Notes under the pieces: generated by a model
Seen by the model: the letters and a program-made list of their open reading frames with translations, nothing else
What the model was told of the DNA's origin: nothing
Databases searched by the model: none
Program-made: the position numbers and the translations under genes
Shown: one piece after another, positions 1 to 11,900 of the stretch
How positions within the stretch are numbered: position 1 is the first letter of the stretch
Layout: each line of letters begins with the position of its first letter
Origin: Thereva unica
Lineage: Eukaryota; Arthropoda; Insecta; Diptera; Therevidae
DNA length: 64,000 nt
Assembly: GCA_949987705.1 (NCBI GenBank)
Contig: OX465282.1
Coordinates: forward strand, 85,796,070-85,860,069
Direction of reading: 5' to 3'

Positions 1-636
1 GTGCTCTCTGATTACTTAGGAAAATACGTCGTCTTCTTTTTCTATCCTCTAGACTTGTATGAATTTTATTTATGATATATGAAGAATCGTTTTATATCTA
101 TTACAATTATTTCAGTACTTTCGTCTGTCCAACCGAAATTTTAGCATTTTCAGATAGAATAGAGGAATTTAAAAAAATCAACACGGAAGTTATCGCTTGT
201 AGTGTCGATTCTCACTTTACCCACTTAGCTTGGATAAATACGCCAAGAAAGGAGGGTGGCTTAGGAAAAATTAAGATTCCTCTACTTAGTGATATCACTC
301 ACAAAATCGCCAAAGATTACGGTGTCTACTTAGATGATTTGGGGCATACACTTCGTGGACTTTTCATTATTGACCATCGAGGCATTTTAAGACAGATTAC
401 AATGAATGATTTACCAGTTGGTAGATCGGTTGATGAAACGTTGCGTCTAGTTCAGGCATTTAAGTACACGGATACCCATGGAGAAGTTTGTCCGGCCGGA
501 TGGAAGCCAGGAAGTGATACTGTAAGTTGGATTTTCGTTATTTCTTGCCGTTTTTGTGTTTATATGTTTTTGTATTTTTTAGATTGTTCCAAATCCAGAA
601 GAGAAGAAGAAATATTTCCAAAAAAATCATAATTAA
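1..636 (+). CDS. Prx4: 2-Cys peroxiredoxin, Prx4/Jafrac2-like, 3' part of gene
   Basis: Thiol peroxidase that reduces H2O2 and organic peroxides; the Prx4 class works in the ER or is secreted and is coupled to oxidative protein folding. The 5' end lies outside the window. Coding pieces are 1-56, 116-521 and 583-636, with GT-AG introns of 59 and 61 bp; joined, they give 171 residues and a stop. The junction of exons 1 and 2 restores the PLDFTFVCPTE motif with the peroxidatic Cys. Also visible are a GGLG motif, the RGLFIID strand, the resolving Cys in [14 protein letters not shown], and a YF-containing C-terminal helix, typical of eukaryotic, hyperoxidation-sensitive enzymes. The C-terminal stretch [15 protein letters not shown] resembles Prx4/Jafrac2 more than cytosolic Prx1/2; this subtype call rests on remembered family features. 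The signal peptide would be upstream and is not seen. Confidence 0.9.
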
Positions 637-709
637 TATTAGTGACTGATTTTATATAAAAAAAGAAAATAAAAATTTTTACTTTTAAGGTTGTGCAAAT
701 ATATTTTGA

Positions 710-715
710 AATAAA
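710..715 (+). terminator. Poly(A) signal of the peroxiredoxin gene
   Basis: An AATAAA hexamer lies 74 bp after the peroxiredoxin stop in AT-rich DNA. Cleavage would be expected shortly downstream, just before the repeat-rich block. Confidence 0.6.
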
Positions 716-729
716 ATTATTTAATACAT

Positions 730-2160
730 TTACCCCTGGGCGTCATTGGCGGGCGAGTGTAGTGACACGTGGAAAACTTGGCCTAGAAGGCAGAAGAGCG
801 TTAATTATTTCGGTGGGGGATTCGTTGTCTTAATTGAGATGCAACTTTGCCAGGGCTGCAATTTACTTTTAGCAACGCAATGCGTCTAAAGAGTAGCAAA
901 TGGAACTATCACCAATCAGTTTGGGATAGATTCGGCAAGAATGGAAACGAATCGTTAATAGTGTTCGAGACCCAGCGGCAACGACAGTAGCGTAAAGCTG
1001 ACATTTGTCGAAAAAAACGAATTCAGGCGTACTTGTCTAACATCCGTAGAAGAACGACCACCGATAGAGTTTTCGAATTCCGCGGGTCGGGTAGGAAGGC
1101 TTTTTTCCCCAGACCTTGGGATTGAAGGCCTCTTCCGACTACCCGATCACTCCAAAAACATCTAACTGGCCTTGTCGCCCATGGCAAAGCTCCGCAACAC
1201 CAATGAATCCAAAGTTCGCCTGGTATCCGCAGTCCATCGGCAGTACCATTCATAACTTCAGCACGATTGTTTACACATTAGGATTGCGGTTTTTATCGAG
1301 TTTAGATCTGCCGTATTCAGTCTCGAGCAGGATGTGGCCTAAGGCTATGGCTGCATTCGAAAATTCAGCCGGCTGCGCAGAATTGGCAGTATCGCAGCAA
1401 CGGCTGCAGAATGTATATGCCTGGCTGCAGCCGTTTTGATTTTGTGAATGATGTGCTGCCATTTCTGCGCAGTTGGCTGAATTTTCGAATGCATCCTATG
1501 TACGATCGGTCTTGGAGTCAAGGCTCCCTGCTCTGCCGTGTTCGAGTCATATTGATGAGTGAAATGGATGACAAATATCATGAAATGAAAAATATCTAAC
1601 TGGCCTTGTAGGTCGTTCTTTTGGGAGCTGTGGGAGCCCCAGAAAAGTTTGGAGCGTTAAGAAGTGCTCTCTCTATCTTCAAAAAATTTTTAAGGTAATT
1701 TTATATTGATACCACGAGCTCGGCGAGAAAGGACGGTCGTTCAAGGCAGAGCTCCGTATCACCAATGGAAGGCTAATTTAAACCGAAGTTCGTCTGGTAT
1801 CCGCAGTCCATCGTTAGTAGTACATTCACGCAGTACCATTCATAACTTCAGCACGATTGTTTACACATTAAGATTGCGGTTTTAATCGAGGATGTGCCCT
1901 AAGGCCATGTACGATCGGTTTTGGAGTCAGTGTTCCCTGCTGGTGCCGTGTTCGAGTCATATTGATGAGTACATAGACATGGCCAGCTACAAACAACGTC
2001 CTCAAAAAGTGCCATTATTTTTTGCTCCAAATTATTTTTCGCATTCCTACCCTAGGGCCGGCGCTGAATATGGAGCCACATCACTCCTGCATGTTATGCT
2101 ACATGTTATTCCGCTGCCTGACCACCAATTTGATACACATGCTACCAAATGGTCGTAAAA
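730..2160. repeat. Degenerate interspersed repeat block (REP-B) with an internal direct duplication
   Basis: No gene is seen. About 90 bp around 1210-1295 (from 'ttcgcctggtatccgcagtc' to 'gattgcggtttttatcgag') recurs at 1785-1890 with a short insertion. The 'taactggccttg' module occurs at 1158 and 1590, and again at 37810 followed by a matching 'ggtcgttctctt' stretch. A 'ccctagggccggcgct' end at about 2050 has relatives at 36786 and 38000. This indicates an old dispersed family, possibly a TIR transposon remnant. Confidence 0.6.
1352..1493. repeat. Imperfect 142-bp hairpin
   Basis: The arm 1352-1388 is the inverted complement of about 1456-1493; the outer 29 bp (TGCATTCGAAAATTCAGCC... to CTGCGCAG) differ at two positions. 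Inside are further complementary stretches (ACGGCTGCAG against CTGCAGCCGT). It lies inside REP-B and could be a palindromic MITE. Confidence 0.7.
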
Positions 2161-2214
2161 TCTGATTATGTAATCGAAAAAAATAAATACAGGTTTTATA
2201 GTCAAACGAATATC

Positions 2215-5200
2215 CTACATTTTATTCTTCTTAGAATTAGATTTTAAATACTCTTCGCCGCGTTTTCTTTTGTTAATCGGATTTCTAGGATCATATACAT
2301 CATACCAATCATCAGATTTAGTTGAAGCATCTTTAGCAAGTACTGGATGGCTATCCTCGAAACTTAGTTTATGAGCTAGCCAATCATCGCTTTGAATTTC
2401 ATTTTCAATTGCGTCATCTGAATTAGAAACCTTTTTCTCTTCGACATCTTTTTCTTTAAGCGTTTCCAGTTTATTACGAAATTTTGAAAGCAACGACAGA
2501 GTAAACTGTTCCCTGTTAATAGACATTAAGTACAAAAAAATTCCATAATAGTTTACATAAATTTACCTTGTTGTGCCCTTTTTCGGAACTTTTTGTTTCA
2601 AATGTGAATACTTCTCCTTTTCCGACATGTATTCTTTAACTAATTCATTTGAAATTTCCTTTTCTGCCTCTTGCTCAATTTGCTTTTCGATTAGCTCATC
2701 TTTAGCTTTTTTGTCTTGTTTATATTTTTTCTTTAGCGACAGGATTTCCTCGCGTATTTCTTGGCTGAAATAATTACATATATAATTAAATTTACTATAT
2801 ATAAGATATTGTATGTTCATTTACGCTTTTTTGCTTCGTTTGGCTCTCTTCTCATTTTCTACAGTATTTAGAAAGTCTTCATCCGAATCATCCGATTTAT
2901 TACTGTGCTCCTTTTCCTCTTTAATTTTTATATCACTAGATCCTTTGAGTTTGTTTTTAATTCTCTCCGTTTTCTCTTTTACATCAATCTCATCATCCTC
3001 TGGATTTGCGTATTCTTCAATATCAGAATCATCATCTAAGAAATATAAAATGTTATAGTGTCAAATTAGCTGCAGTTACAATACCTTTCTTCTGTATTTT
3101 CACTGTTTCCTTACTTAACTTCGGATCATCGAGGACATCATGTGTGGATTTTGATTTACCTGATATTTTCTGAACAAAGTGAGTTGTTTCGACCTCATCC
3201 TCTTCCGCCTCTTCTCCAAAGGACAACAAACCGAAATTTCTATTATAAATTTTAAAGATGGATATAATATAACTACCTATAAATAAAACAACTCACTTTA
3301 CGCCTTTTTCTTTTACTTTCAGTTTATCTTTCTTCGACTCTTTCCTTTTCTCCCTTGGAACGATATCAGGGAATGGATTACTCAGAACTTCAGTTTTTAT
3401 AATTTTAGGTGGGTATAGCGGACGCTCATTGTGATCAACAATGCCCTCTTCTAATTTCAGCATGTTAAATACGGTGTCGCCAGTAACCTTAGCAAATAAA
3501 GTATGCTTGTTCTGAAGCTCTGGTGTGGGGCCCATTGTGAAGAAAAATTGAGATCCGTTATCATCCTTGTCGGAATTGGCCATTGCCACAAGGCCTCTTC
3601 GTGAAAATCGTAAACGAGAATGAAATTCATCTTTGAAGGGGGCTCCGTATATTGATTCTCCACCAGAACCATCGCCATTTGGATCTCCGCCTAATTTTTG
3701 GAAAAAGTAAATTTATAAGTAATTTATATATATATATATAGATAACACAAAATATTATATTTTAAAATATTTTTATAAAAATTTCTGGCAAACCGACCAC
3801 GCGTGTATGACCGTATGGGCATACCCGTTCCATATGGGTGAACACATCCTGGCTGTCCTACCAATGATGCCAATGTCGACTTAGTAAACTAAAATTTTAT
3901 AGGGATGGACAGTCACCAGCGAGATAGGGGAAGAAACATGTAGTGTATTTTAATACGCGTGTGCCGTAACTATTTCGGACTGGTGGAAGTGCGATCATAA
4001 CTTACTGTAAGCTGGCTGGCAACGACAAGACTCTAGGCAGGCTGCTGAGCTTGCTCCAAAGGGGGCCTCGGTAGTCTAGGGGTAAGGCGCTTGACTGCTA
4101 TCCCAGAGGACCCGGGTTCGAATCCCGGCCAGCCCCACGGGCCTTTGCCTTTTCCACTTTCCCACCCACACTGACATTGCACCATGACCTAAACGACATG
4201 ACGTACTAGTAGTACAAAGGGTGACACCTGAGCTTAGACTATCACATAAAAAAAAAAAAAAAAAAACACATAACTTTCCTTCTTTCTTCTCCCCTCTTAA
4301 CATTCCTGATTCCTCCTGTCATAGCCTTCGCTAGTCCTTCCCTGCTCCACCAAGCGCATGTCATCGGTTGGCTGATGAGATTCAACTCGCTTCAGGAGGC
4401 ATAACACTCCAGCGAGTTGTTTCTCAAATGCTCCGATGCCAGAGTCGCGAAATGCTTTATCATATCCTATTGAAACGAATGCTTTATCATATCCTATGGA
4501 AACAACAACTTCTCATATCCACTGTTATTCGCAAGGTTTTAATATGATCTATGCTGAAGTTACCCTTTCTGAATCCAGCCTGCTGTGCTCCAATCGTTCG
4601 AGCTACTGTCTCCCTCATCTTAGATAATTATATGTGGGACAAGATTCTGCTCATAGCAGAATCCTCTCCAATTGTTGCATATTGTATGTTCCCTCTTTTT
4701 TGATATTTTGACTGTGATACTTTCCGTCCGATCTTCCAAAAAGGTCGATGCTTCCAGGATTGGAATTAGCGCATTTGCTATCTTTTAATAGCTCTGGCGA
4801 AATGCTATCTCTCCAAGAAGCGTAACCATTGGCCAATGAGTGAATTGCGGTACTATTACTGTTTTAGATGGTGTACTCGTGGTGATTCTTATTGGCTGTG
4901 CATTGCAACTGTTTTCTTCAGGTTCTTGTGAAAATTGGCAGTTTATGACAGCGAAGAAATAATCTCTCTAATGCTGGCGTTGGCATTCCTTAATTCTTTT
5001 CCGACTAGAATTGGCTTTTTGAGATTGGGTTTATTGATAGAATCGCTGACATTAAAACTAGGTCCAACTTCCAAAAAATTGTGAAGAAAATTTAATAATG
5101 CATGAAATGTAAAGGAGTGTGCACTGTGTAGAATTGAACCTTATGATGGCTACCTTCTCCTTAAGATATCTTACCCACATGGACAATTCATATATTGAAC

Positions 5201-5540
5201 CATAAATTGACGAATAATAAAAGCTCTCTATGCTGAAGGAAAATCATTCGACAAGTGAATACAAGAATACATAGCGTAAATATATGGAAACTTACCTTGC
5301 ACTATAAAGCCCTTAACAACACGATGAAATATAGTTCCATTGTAATAACCTTCCAAGCAGAGCTGGACAAAGTTTCTACATGCCTTTGGACACTCTCGCG
5401 ACCATAATTCTATATCTATCTCGCCGACAGAGGTCTTGAGGAGCACCTGAAAAAATCACAATCGTAAAAAAGAAAATGAACTACTATTGTTAAAATACCT
5501 TTCCATTTGAAGGAGGCTCTTGAATATAAATACTACTCAT
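2215..5540 (-). CDS. CWC27: CWC27 spliceosome-associated cyclophilin-like protein
   Basis: Peptidyl-prolyl isomerase-fold protein of the activated spliceosome (Bact complex), acting in the nucleus. Seven exons on the minus strand, in order: 5540-5499, 5446-5296, 3690-3297, 3239-3085, 3035-2825, 2764-2567 and 2512-2215. All splice sites are GT-AG and the joined frame is 482 residues, close to the family's ~470. The start MSSIYIQEPPSNGK matches the conserved CWC27 N-terminus. The cyclophilin domain covers roughly residues 12-170, with FHRVVKGFIVQGGDPNGDGSGG across the exon 2/3 join, ANSDKDDNGSQFFFT and NKHTLFAKV. Then NFGLLSFGEEAEEDE, typical of this family, precedes a long charged Lys/Glu/Asp coiled tail ending KKNKM. 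Intron 2 (3691-5295) is inflated by a SINE and an RTE fragment. It is head-to-head with CLP1. Confidence 0.93.
4062..4266 (+). mobile_element. tRNA-derived SINE with LINE-like tail
   Basis: The head (4062-4137) is tRNA-like: an A box TAGTCTAGGGG at 4072 and a B box GGTTCGAATCC at 4115, with GGGG/CCCC closing the acceptor. The body from about 4172 (TGACATTGCACCATGAC... GTACAAAGGGTGACACCTGAG) matches the 3' end of LINE-B copies at 62811 and 12893, and it ends in CACAT plus a poly(A) run. This is the classic design of a SINE that borrows a LINE's 3' recognition tail. It sits antisense in CWC27 intron 2. Confidence 0.88.
4440..5060 (-). pseudogene. RTE-type LINE reverse-transcriptase fragment
   Basis: On the minus strand, broken frames give RT pieces including SDGKYHSQNIKKEGTYNMQQL, reminiscent of the KKGDLTQCNNWRGI region of RTE/BovB-class reverse transcriptases. 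The same family recurs at 8960-9320/14807-14960 and at 18046-19095. A 24-bp direct repeat (AATGCTTTATCATATCCTAT) occurs at its right-reading start near 4450-4500. It is too decayed to be coding. Confidence 0.6.
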
Positions 5541-5961
5541 CTTGTAGTGGCGGAATTTGATAAAATTATAATTTATTTAAATGTGTGAATTCCAATTAAT
5601 TTGGATTTTTATTTTTCCACAGCTTTGTTTATGTTTTTACACGTCGATAAAATCAGCTGTTCCATTTGACGTTTAATACAGCGCTTCTTAAACTCGGACA
5701 CACGTTCCAGTTTCCAGATATATTAGGTGTGTTTGCGTACTCGCCTGCGGGTTCTATCGGGCGCCAGAAAGCTGTAGGAACGAACAGAAATCTGGCGGTT
5801 TCGGGCGCTTTCTGGCGCCCGATGGAACCCGCAGGCGAGTACGCGAACACACCTATTGTTCTTCTTCTCCCGGCGAGGATTTTTGACGTTTGACAAAAGT
5901 GTTTTGCCTACAGCGAGGAAAGGAAGTCGACGTCGGATGTTAAGCAAAAACTTTATACAAA
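5541..5961. promoter_or_regulatory. Divergent promoter region between CWC27 and CLP1
   Basis: The 421 bp between the two start codons must hold both 5' UTRs and both core promoters. It has no clear TATA box at a useful distance for either gene. A 130-bp palindromic element (5725-5854) occupies its centre. Shared control of two RNA-processing genes is inferred from layout only. Confidence 0.7.
5725..5854. mobile_element. Palindromic MITE with ATT target duplication
   Basis: The arms start AGGTGTGTTTGCGTACTCGC and end as the inverted complement; the near-perfect inverted repeat is about 48 bp per arm with a short centre. It is flanked on both sides by ATT (5722-5724 and 5855-5857), a 3-bp target duplication. 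It could fold into a strong hairpin if transcribed within either 5' leader. Confidence 0.85.
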
Positions 5962-8900
5962 ATGACTGAAGAAGCTGAAAAAGTAGAAGAATATACTCTC
6001 GAAGTAGATTCGGAATTGCGGTTTGAAATTGAAAGTAAAAAGAAGAAAGTTTTGGTTGAGGTAAATATTAACAAGAAATTTTCGAATTTATTAATCCCTG
6101 CTAAATTCAATTCTAGCTTAAATCTGGCTTTGCAGAAATGTTTGGCACTGAATTAGTAAAAGGAAAACCATATGAATTCCAAACAGGCGCAAAAGTGGCA
6201 ATTTTTACCTATCAGGGATGTGTTTTGACGCTAAAAGGAAAGACGGATGTTAGTTATATATCAAAAGAGACTCCAATGGTTCAGTACTTAAATTGTCATG
6301 CAGCTCTCGAACAAATGAGAGTTAGCGCTGAAGAAAAGGATGCTCGGGGTCCTATAACTATGGTTGTTGGACCCTGTGATGTGGGCAAAACCACTTTGTG
6401 CCGTATTTTGTTGAATTATGCAGTTCGTTTAGGACGAAGACCATTGTATGCTGATTTAGATGTTGGACAAGGAAGTATTTCGATACCGGGGACAATTGCT
6501 ACTATACTTATTGAAAGACCAGCAACCTTGGAGGAAGGGTTTTCACAGCAGGCGCCTTTGGTGTATCATTTTGGGCACAAATCTCCATCAGATAATGATG
6601 CATTGTACAGAATAATTATTTCGAAGATGGCCGAAATTACTTTGGAAGCTTTAGTGATCAACAAAAGAAGTGAGTTTTAGTTTAGATAATATAGATCCCG
6701 TCTTGATGAAAGTGATGCAGGATACATATGCCCAGGTGCGGCGTTTTCATAGGCGAAAATGGTGCGGGCGCACTTTCGGAAATTAAATTTAAAAAAAAAT
6801 CCTGTGACTTCATTTTCATCTATTCATTCATTTGTATTACGATTTATTTTTCCAATTTATTATCTCGATAAAATATTCTGTACGTCTGTCTCCGAGCTCA
6901 TGTGAATACCGGGGGCGAAAGAAGTTACACGATATAATTTTATCGGAGCATTCATCTATCTATGATCTATATCTAATGAAATGAATATTTAAGTGTTTGT
7001 GCCTTTGTCCATTGTTCTTCATTGCGACTAAATGATCGGGCAATAAGGCATGCCGCGCCGGTGATAAAAACAACCAAGCCGGGTTTGCCTCCTATGCCAG
7101 TAGAGAGCCACGATCATACACTCTGGTAGTTGGAAAGAAGGATATTAGAAGGGTCTTAAATTAGGTAATGAACGGCGACAAACTTATCTGCCTGGGAGAA
7201 CTACAAGGCCAGAAAAAAATAAAAAAAAAAAATTCGCCGAGAAAGAAGAGTGTCTTGATCGGCGAAATTCTGCAGAATAAAGCATATATCGGAAAGTTTT
7301 AAAGTTCATGAAACAATGAGAAGGATGGTAGAGAAGCTGGAGGAAACTAGTAAAATCATGATGGAACTTTACTCTCCAGGAAACTTCTTCTCGGGTAGGC
7401 ATTGCGATTATTCGAAATCAAATGAAAAGAAAATTGGGTTGATAGAATCGTGACAGATGAAACATGGAAACTATAGAAACATTTTACAAATTTAAGAAAT
7501 CGCGGCTTGGCGAAATATTCTCCGCTTTCTCCAATGTGACAAGAAAGGCATTGCACTTAAACAGCGGCGGCGCTTTCATATTGGCAAATGGTGCACCTGC
7601 TCCGGGCGCAATTCGAATGGGACACAATTTTTACATTGTCTTTCAGTGCGATCAAAAAATGTGGAGTATACTGGCGTACTGCACCGGGCGCATAAAACCC
7701 AAGCGCCGGCCCTGGATATGCCCAGCTTCGATAACACGGTTAAAGCAAAGGGTTCTTTAATTTTCGAGTAGTTTAAAAAAATGTTTTTTGCTTGGGGGTT
7801 TAAAAAAGTTCACGCTGCTGTAAGATTTTTGGTACTCCTCTCCTCCATTAAGAAGTTTGGCTTAAATGCAATCCTAACTGAATTATATTATTATTACTGT
7901 TGTGGTGAACTTAATTAGCAAGACGTCACAAGTTTTCTGAACTTGTCTGCTGCACCCAAATAAAATGCATTTTTGTAGATTCATCTAGATAAAGTCTGAT
8001 GTATTTCGCTTCATTCGATTATTCAAGCCCTAATACCATACGAATAGTAATATTACTTTAACATACGGTCTTGCTTCGTTCCATATTTACTTGTCCTTGT
8101 ACAAAGGTGTCTAAACGTTTCTGCAGTAGCGGGTATATCTACAGATCACGGGCTATTTCTCCGGGATGCACTTGTTTGAATTAAATAGTAGTGTTAAGGT
8201 AGACGTCGTCCTTTTTTTGATGTTTTAACCGCACGGGTAAAACTGTACGAGTAAAACGGTCTCTGTGTGACGGTTTTGGCTGGTCATTCTTGCCCTTGCA
8301 GCTTTATTTTAACCGTCCATCATATTCGTTCAAGTTGGCTCGTGAGTGTGACGACGCAGTTAAAAGGGACGATTTTTGTCAGTGTCGTGTTGTTAATATA
8401 AATTTTGTTCTTGTTTTCACAATGACAGACGTACGGAGTTATAACAAACAATTTATAATTGAGTTCATAGAATTGTATAGAAGCTATCCGTGCCTTTGGA
8501 AAATTAAATCTACTGAGTATTTTGATAGAAAAAATAAAGCTCACGAAGACATGATAATAAAATTACAAGAAGTAGATAATTCCCTAACGAAAGAATCCGT
8601 TAAAAAGAAAATTAAAACTCGATGTACATGGTTGCTTTCGAAAGGAAAGTAATGCAATCTAAGAAATTTGGTACCAATTAATTAAACCAATCTCCTTTTT
8701 TATTCATAATTCATTTAAAAGATTAACGTGTGAAAATTGTCTTCGTTTAAGTAACCATTCTCTAGTCCATTGCGGCCGCAGATGCTAACGTTGGCGTAGG
8801 ATCTATCATAGCAGATCAGATGATGATAATAACGCTACGATTTCAGAAAAACTGATCGAAACAACGTCTGGTGTGTGGATATGGTTGTTGTTCGTGTTTA

Positions 8901-11900
8901 CCCGTAAAGTTTTATCCGTGCGGTTAAAACTGCCAAAAAATAACGACGTCTATGACTACAATGTTTATTGTTCATGCTCTAAGAAATAGTAATGGCGAAA
9001 GTAGGCATCCTTGTCGTACGCCTGAACTCATCTCAAAGCTGTCATATAATTTTCCATTATGGAGAACTTTGCATTTGGACTTGTTGTATAGGGCTTTTAT
9101 CAATTCTATTATTTTATCAGGCAGTCTACGTCACCGTAGTGCCTGCTATATAAAGCTCCTATTAACCGCGTCTCTTATCCTAGATAGTAATATATGGGAC
9201 AAATTTTTCCCACACTATATAATAGACAGATGCCTCTCCAATTAACACAAATTGTTAGGTCCCCCTTTTTTGGTATTTTGACTATGATACCTTCCGTCCA
9301 ATCCTCTGGAAAGGTACAGGCAGAGATAACATAATACTCCGTATAAAGATGCGACAGCTAGAACAAAAAAGCCGAACGCTTTTTGCCTCGGCAGGCCTCT
9401 GAGATTGCCTCCCTCTTAGCAACATGCAACATATTCGAGTGTCTAGCTACACAAGGAGGCGAACGTGGTCATGGTCCGCAGCACAAGAGATGCGGTGAGT
9501 TTGTGGATAAGGAAGCTAGAATTTTAGGGGGGCAAGGAAAGGAACTGACAACAGAATGTTTCTCGCAACATCTTTCTTTCTTTCTCATTTTTCAAACGTT
9601 TGCCTCTAGCGCTACATTGAAGGATTTCCCTGATGCTTTGTATTTTAACTATTTCTTAGAACATTCCGTATATTTTTTTAATGACTGTCTGAGATCCACT
9701 ATCAATTTCACTTGATTTCAAATTCTTGGTGAGAGGGTTTGCGATATTTTTAAAATAGGTGATTAGTTGAGGTTTTGGTTACTTTTTTTTTATTTTCTGG
9801 TATTTCGGTATTGGCTAACTCGATTGATTTTAGAATCGAATTTAGGTAATTATTCTTTGTTTTATTTTATTCAAAATCTGGGACAAGTGCTTTTTATAAA
9901 TGCTTGTAAAGTTAACTCCCCGCCCACAATCTGCTCAAAACAATTCGATCGTAATTGTTTTGGTAAAAATAAATTAAAAATAGGTTCAATACCTTTATAG
10001 GCTTCATGTCCAGTCAATTTTCAGGAAAAACGTATGACAGAAGGAATTCATTCTCGGACTTGCAATTACAGGATTTATCCATTTTAGAGTCCCCTTATCA
10101 ACAATTAAATATTGAGCTCGTAAATATATACTGCAAACAATGGGAGGTGAAAAACAATTTTTTTATATTTGTTCTTCTGGTGGAAACTAAAAAAAATAAG
10201 TTTTCAAATTTTTTGACTTCCATTTTATTAGTTATAAATTTTCAAAAAGTCGAAAATCTTAAAATTTTAACAAATTTTGAAATCTTTAAATTGATCTAGT
10301 TCAAAAACTATTTGACATAGAAAGCTGAAAGTAGCACCAATTTCTTCTGCTTCAATAAGGCTTTAATACGTGATATACAATATAGTATTATTAGTAAGAA
10401 TAAAACTACAGTATTATTAGTAAGAACGAAACTTTTGTTTTTGGAATATCTCAAAATAATATTTCTCCAAATTTTTGAAAAAATTATATTTTGTACATAC
10501 AATCTTAACGTACATATAATGCCAAAATTTAGGATAGGACGACATTGGGATCATATAGAAATAAATGTTTTTAGGTACTCAATGAACGCAATATAAAAAA
10601 ACATTTGCCAAAAACATAGCCATTTACTAATTTGGGCATGGCGAATTAAATGGAAATAAAGTCAACCCTCTAACTTGATCGAAAACTACCCCCAGGACAA
10701 CTCTTATTACTAAATTTTAGGGTTTCACACTTGCACTCCAAAAAATTTTTGTTTATGGGCTATTTATAAACTATGAGTATTTCTTAAGACCAAAATCAAC
10801 CCTATCGGTGAAGCGGAAACCACCCCCACAGCAACCCCTAACCTTAAATTATTTTCTTTACGCCCAAAATGAAGGTTCACCACGCCAATTTTTAAAGTAC
10901 ATACACTATGGCTTATACAAAACCCGACTTATAGGTACATATACAACTTTATCCATTATTATAGTCTCCCTCAATAGTGGTACATTCATTCCAACGCTTC
11001 TCTAACATTTCTATGTCGTTCTTATAGAACGATTTGATCAACCTCCTCATTGGAGCCATATTTCTTGCCGGCGACCATCTTTCTTTTTTAATTTCAGAAC
11101 AGGTAATATTCGCTTTAGGCTAAATTTGCATAAGTCGGTGTACGTAGAAGCAATTCGAAGTACAACTTGGGCGATTTTGCCTTTGTTTCGATCGCCTATC
11201 GTGGTACGGTGCATTAACTTGGTGAAGGGGCACTTGTTTTTCTTTGCTGTTTTCTTCGCGATTTCGTCGTTAGTTATGTAATATTCACTATGGATCCCCT
11301 TTCCTTTTCAAAATAGTCGAAGCACTTCCCAAAATAAGCGTCTCTCCCAGCCGAATTTTTCATGTTTTGTCACTTTGGAGGGCTTTCCTGGAGCGCGTTC
11401 AAAAACCTTACTATGGTTAACCATGGTTAACTATGGTAAACTTTTGTCGTTCAAAAACTCCGTGGTTAACTACAACATAACCACGAGCATAACTTTTTGG
11501 CGTTCAAAAACTCCCGTGGTTAACCATGGTGTAGTTAAATTTTAACCATGCTTGTAAGCATGGTTAGCCATAGTTAAGAAGGAGAAGAATAAAAACAATT
11601 TTTTGACATTTGTTTTAATGTTAATAATGAACAAATCAAAGTGGGATTTGTGAGATTATTTTAAATAAATAATTATTGGAAATAATTGAGGCAAATAGCC
11701 GACACTATTTTATGAAAAAAAATTTTAAATTTTCTTTACCACGTAGTTAACCACGGTACGTTCAAAAACCTCCATGGTTAAACATAAACTTTCGTGGTTA
11801 AGTGAAGTGATGTAGCATAACCACAGCTTACCTCGTGGTTTACTATAGTAAGGTTTTTGAACGCGCTCCTGGCAGATGTCTACTTAGTTGATGGCCAATT

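Noticed and set aside
4062..4137. Functional tRNA gene
   Set aside because: A and B boxes are good, but the acceptor stem is incomplete and the sequence runs into a LINE-like tail and poly(A), so it is a SINE head.
9383..10299. Open frames of 110, 77 and 97 codons repeated exactly on the other strand at 13829-14745
   Set aside because: They are mirrored only because they lie in the identical inverted arms. No domain or codon pattern supports coding.
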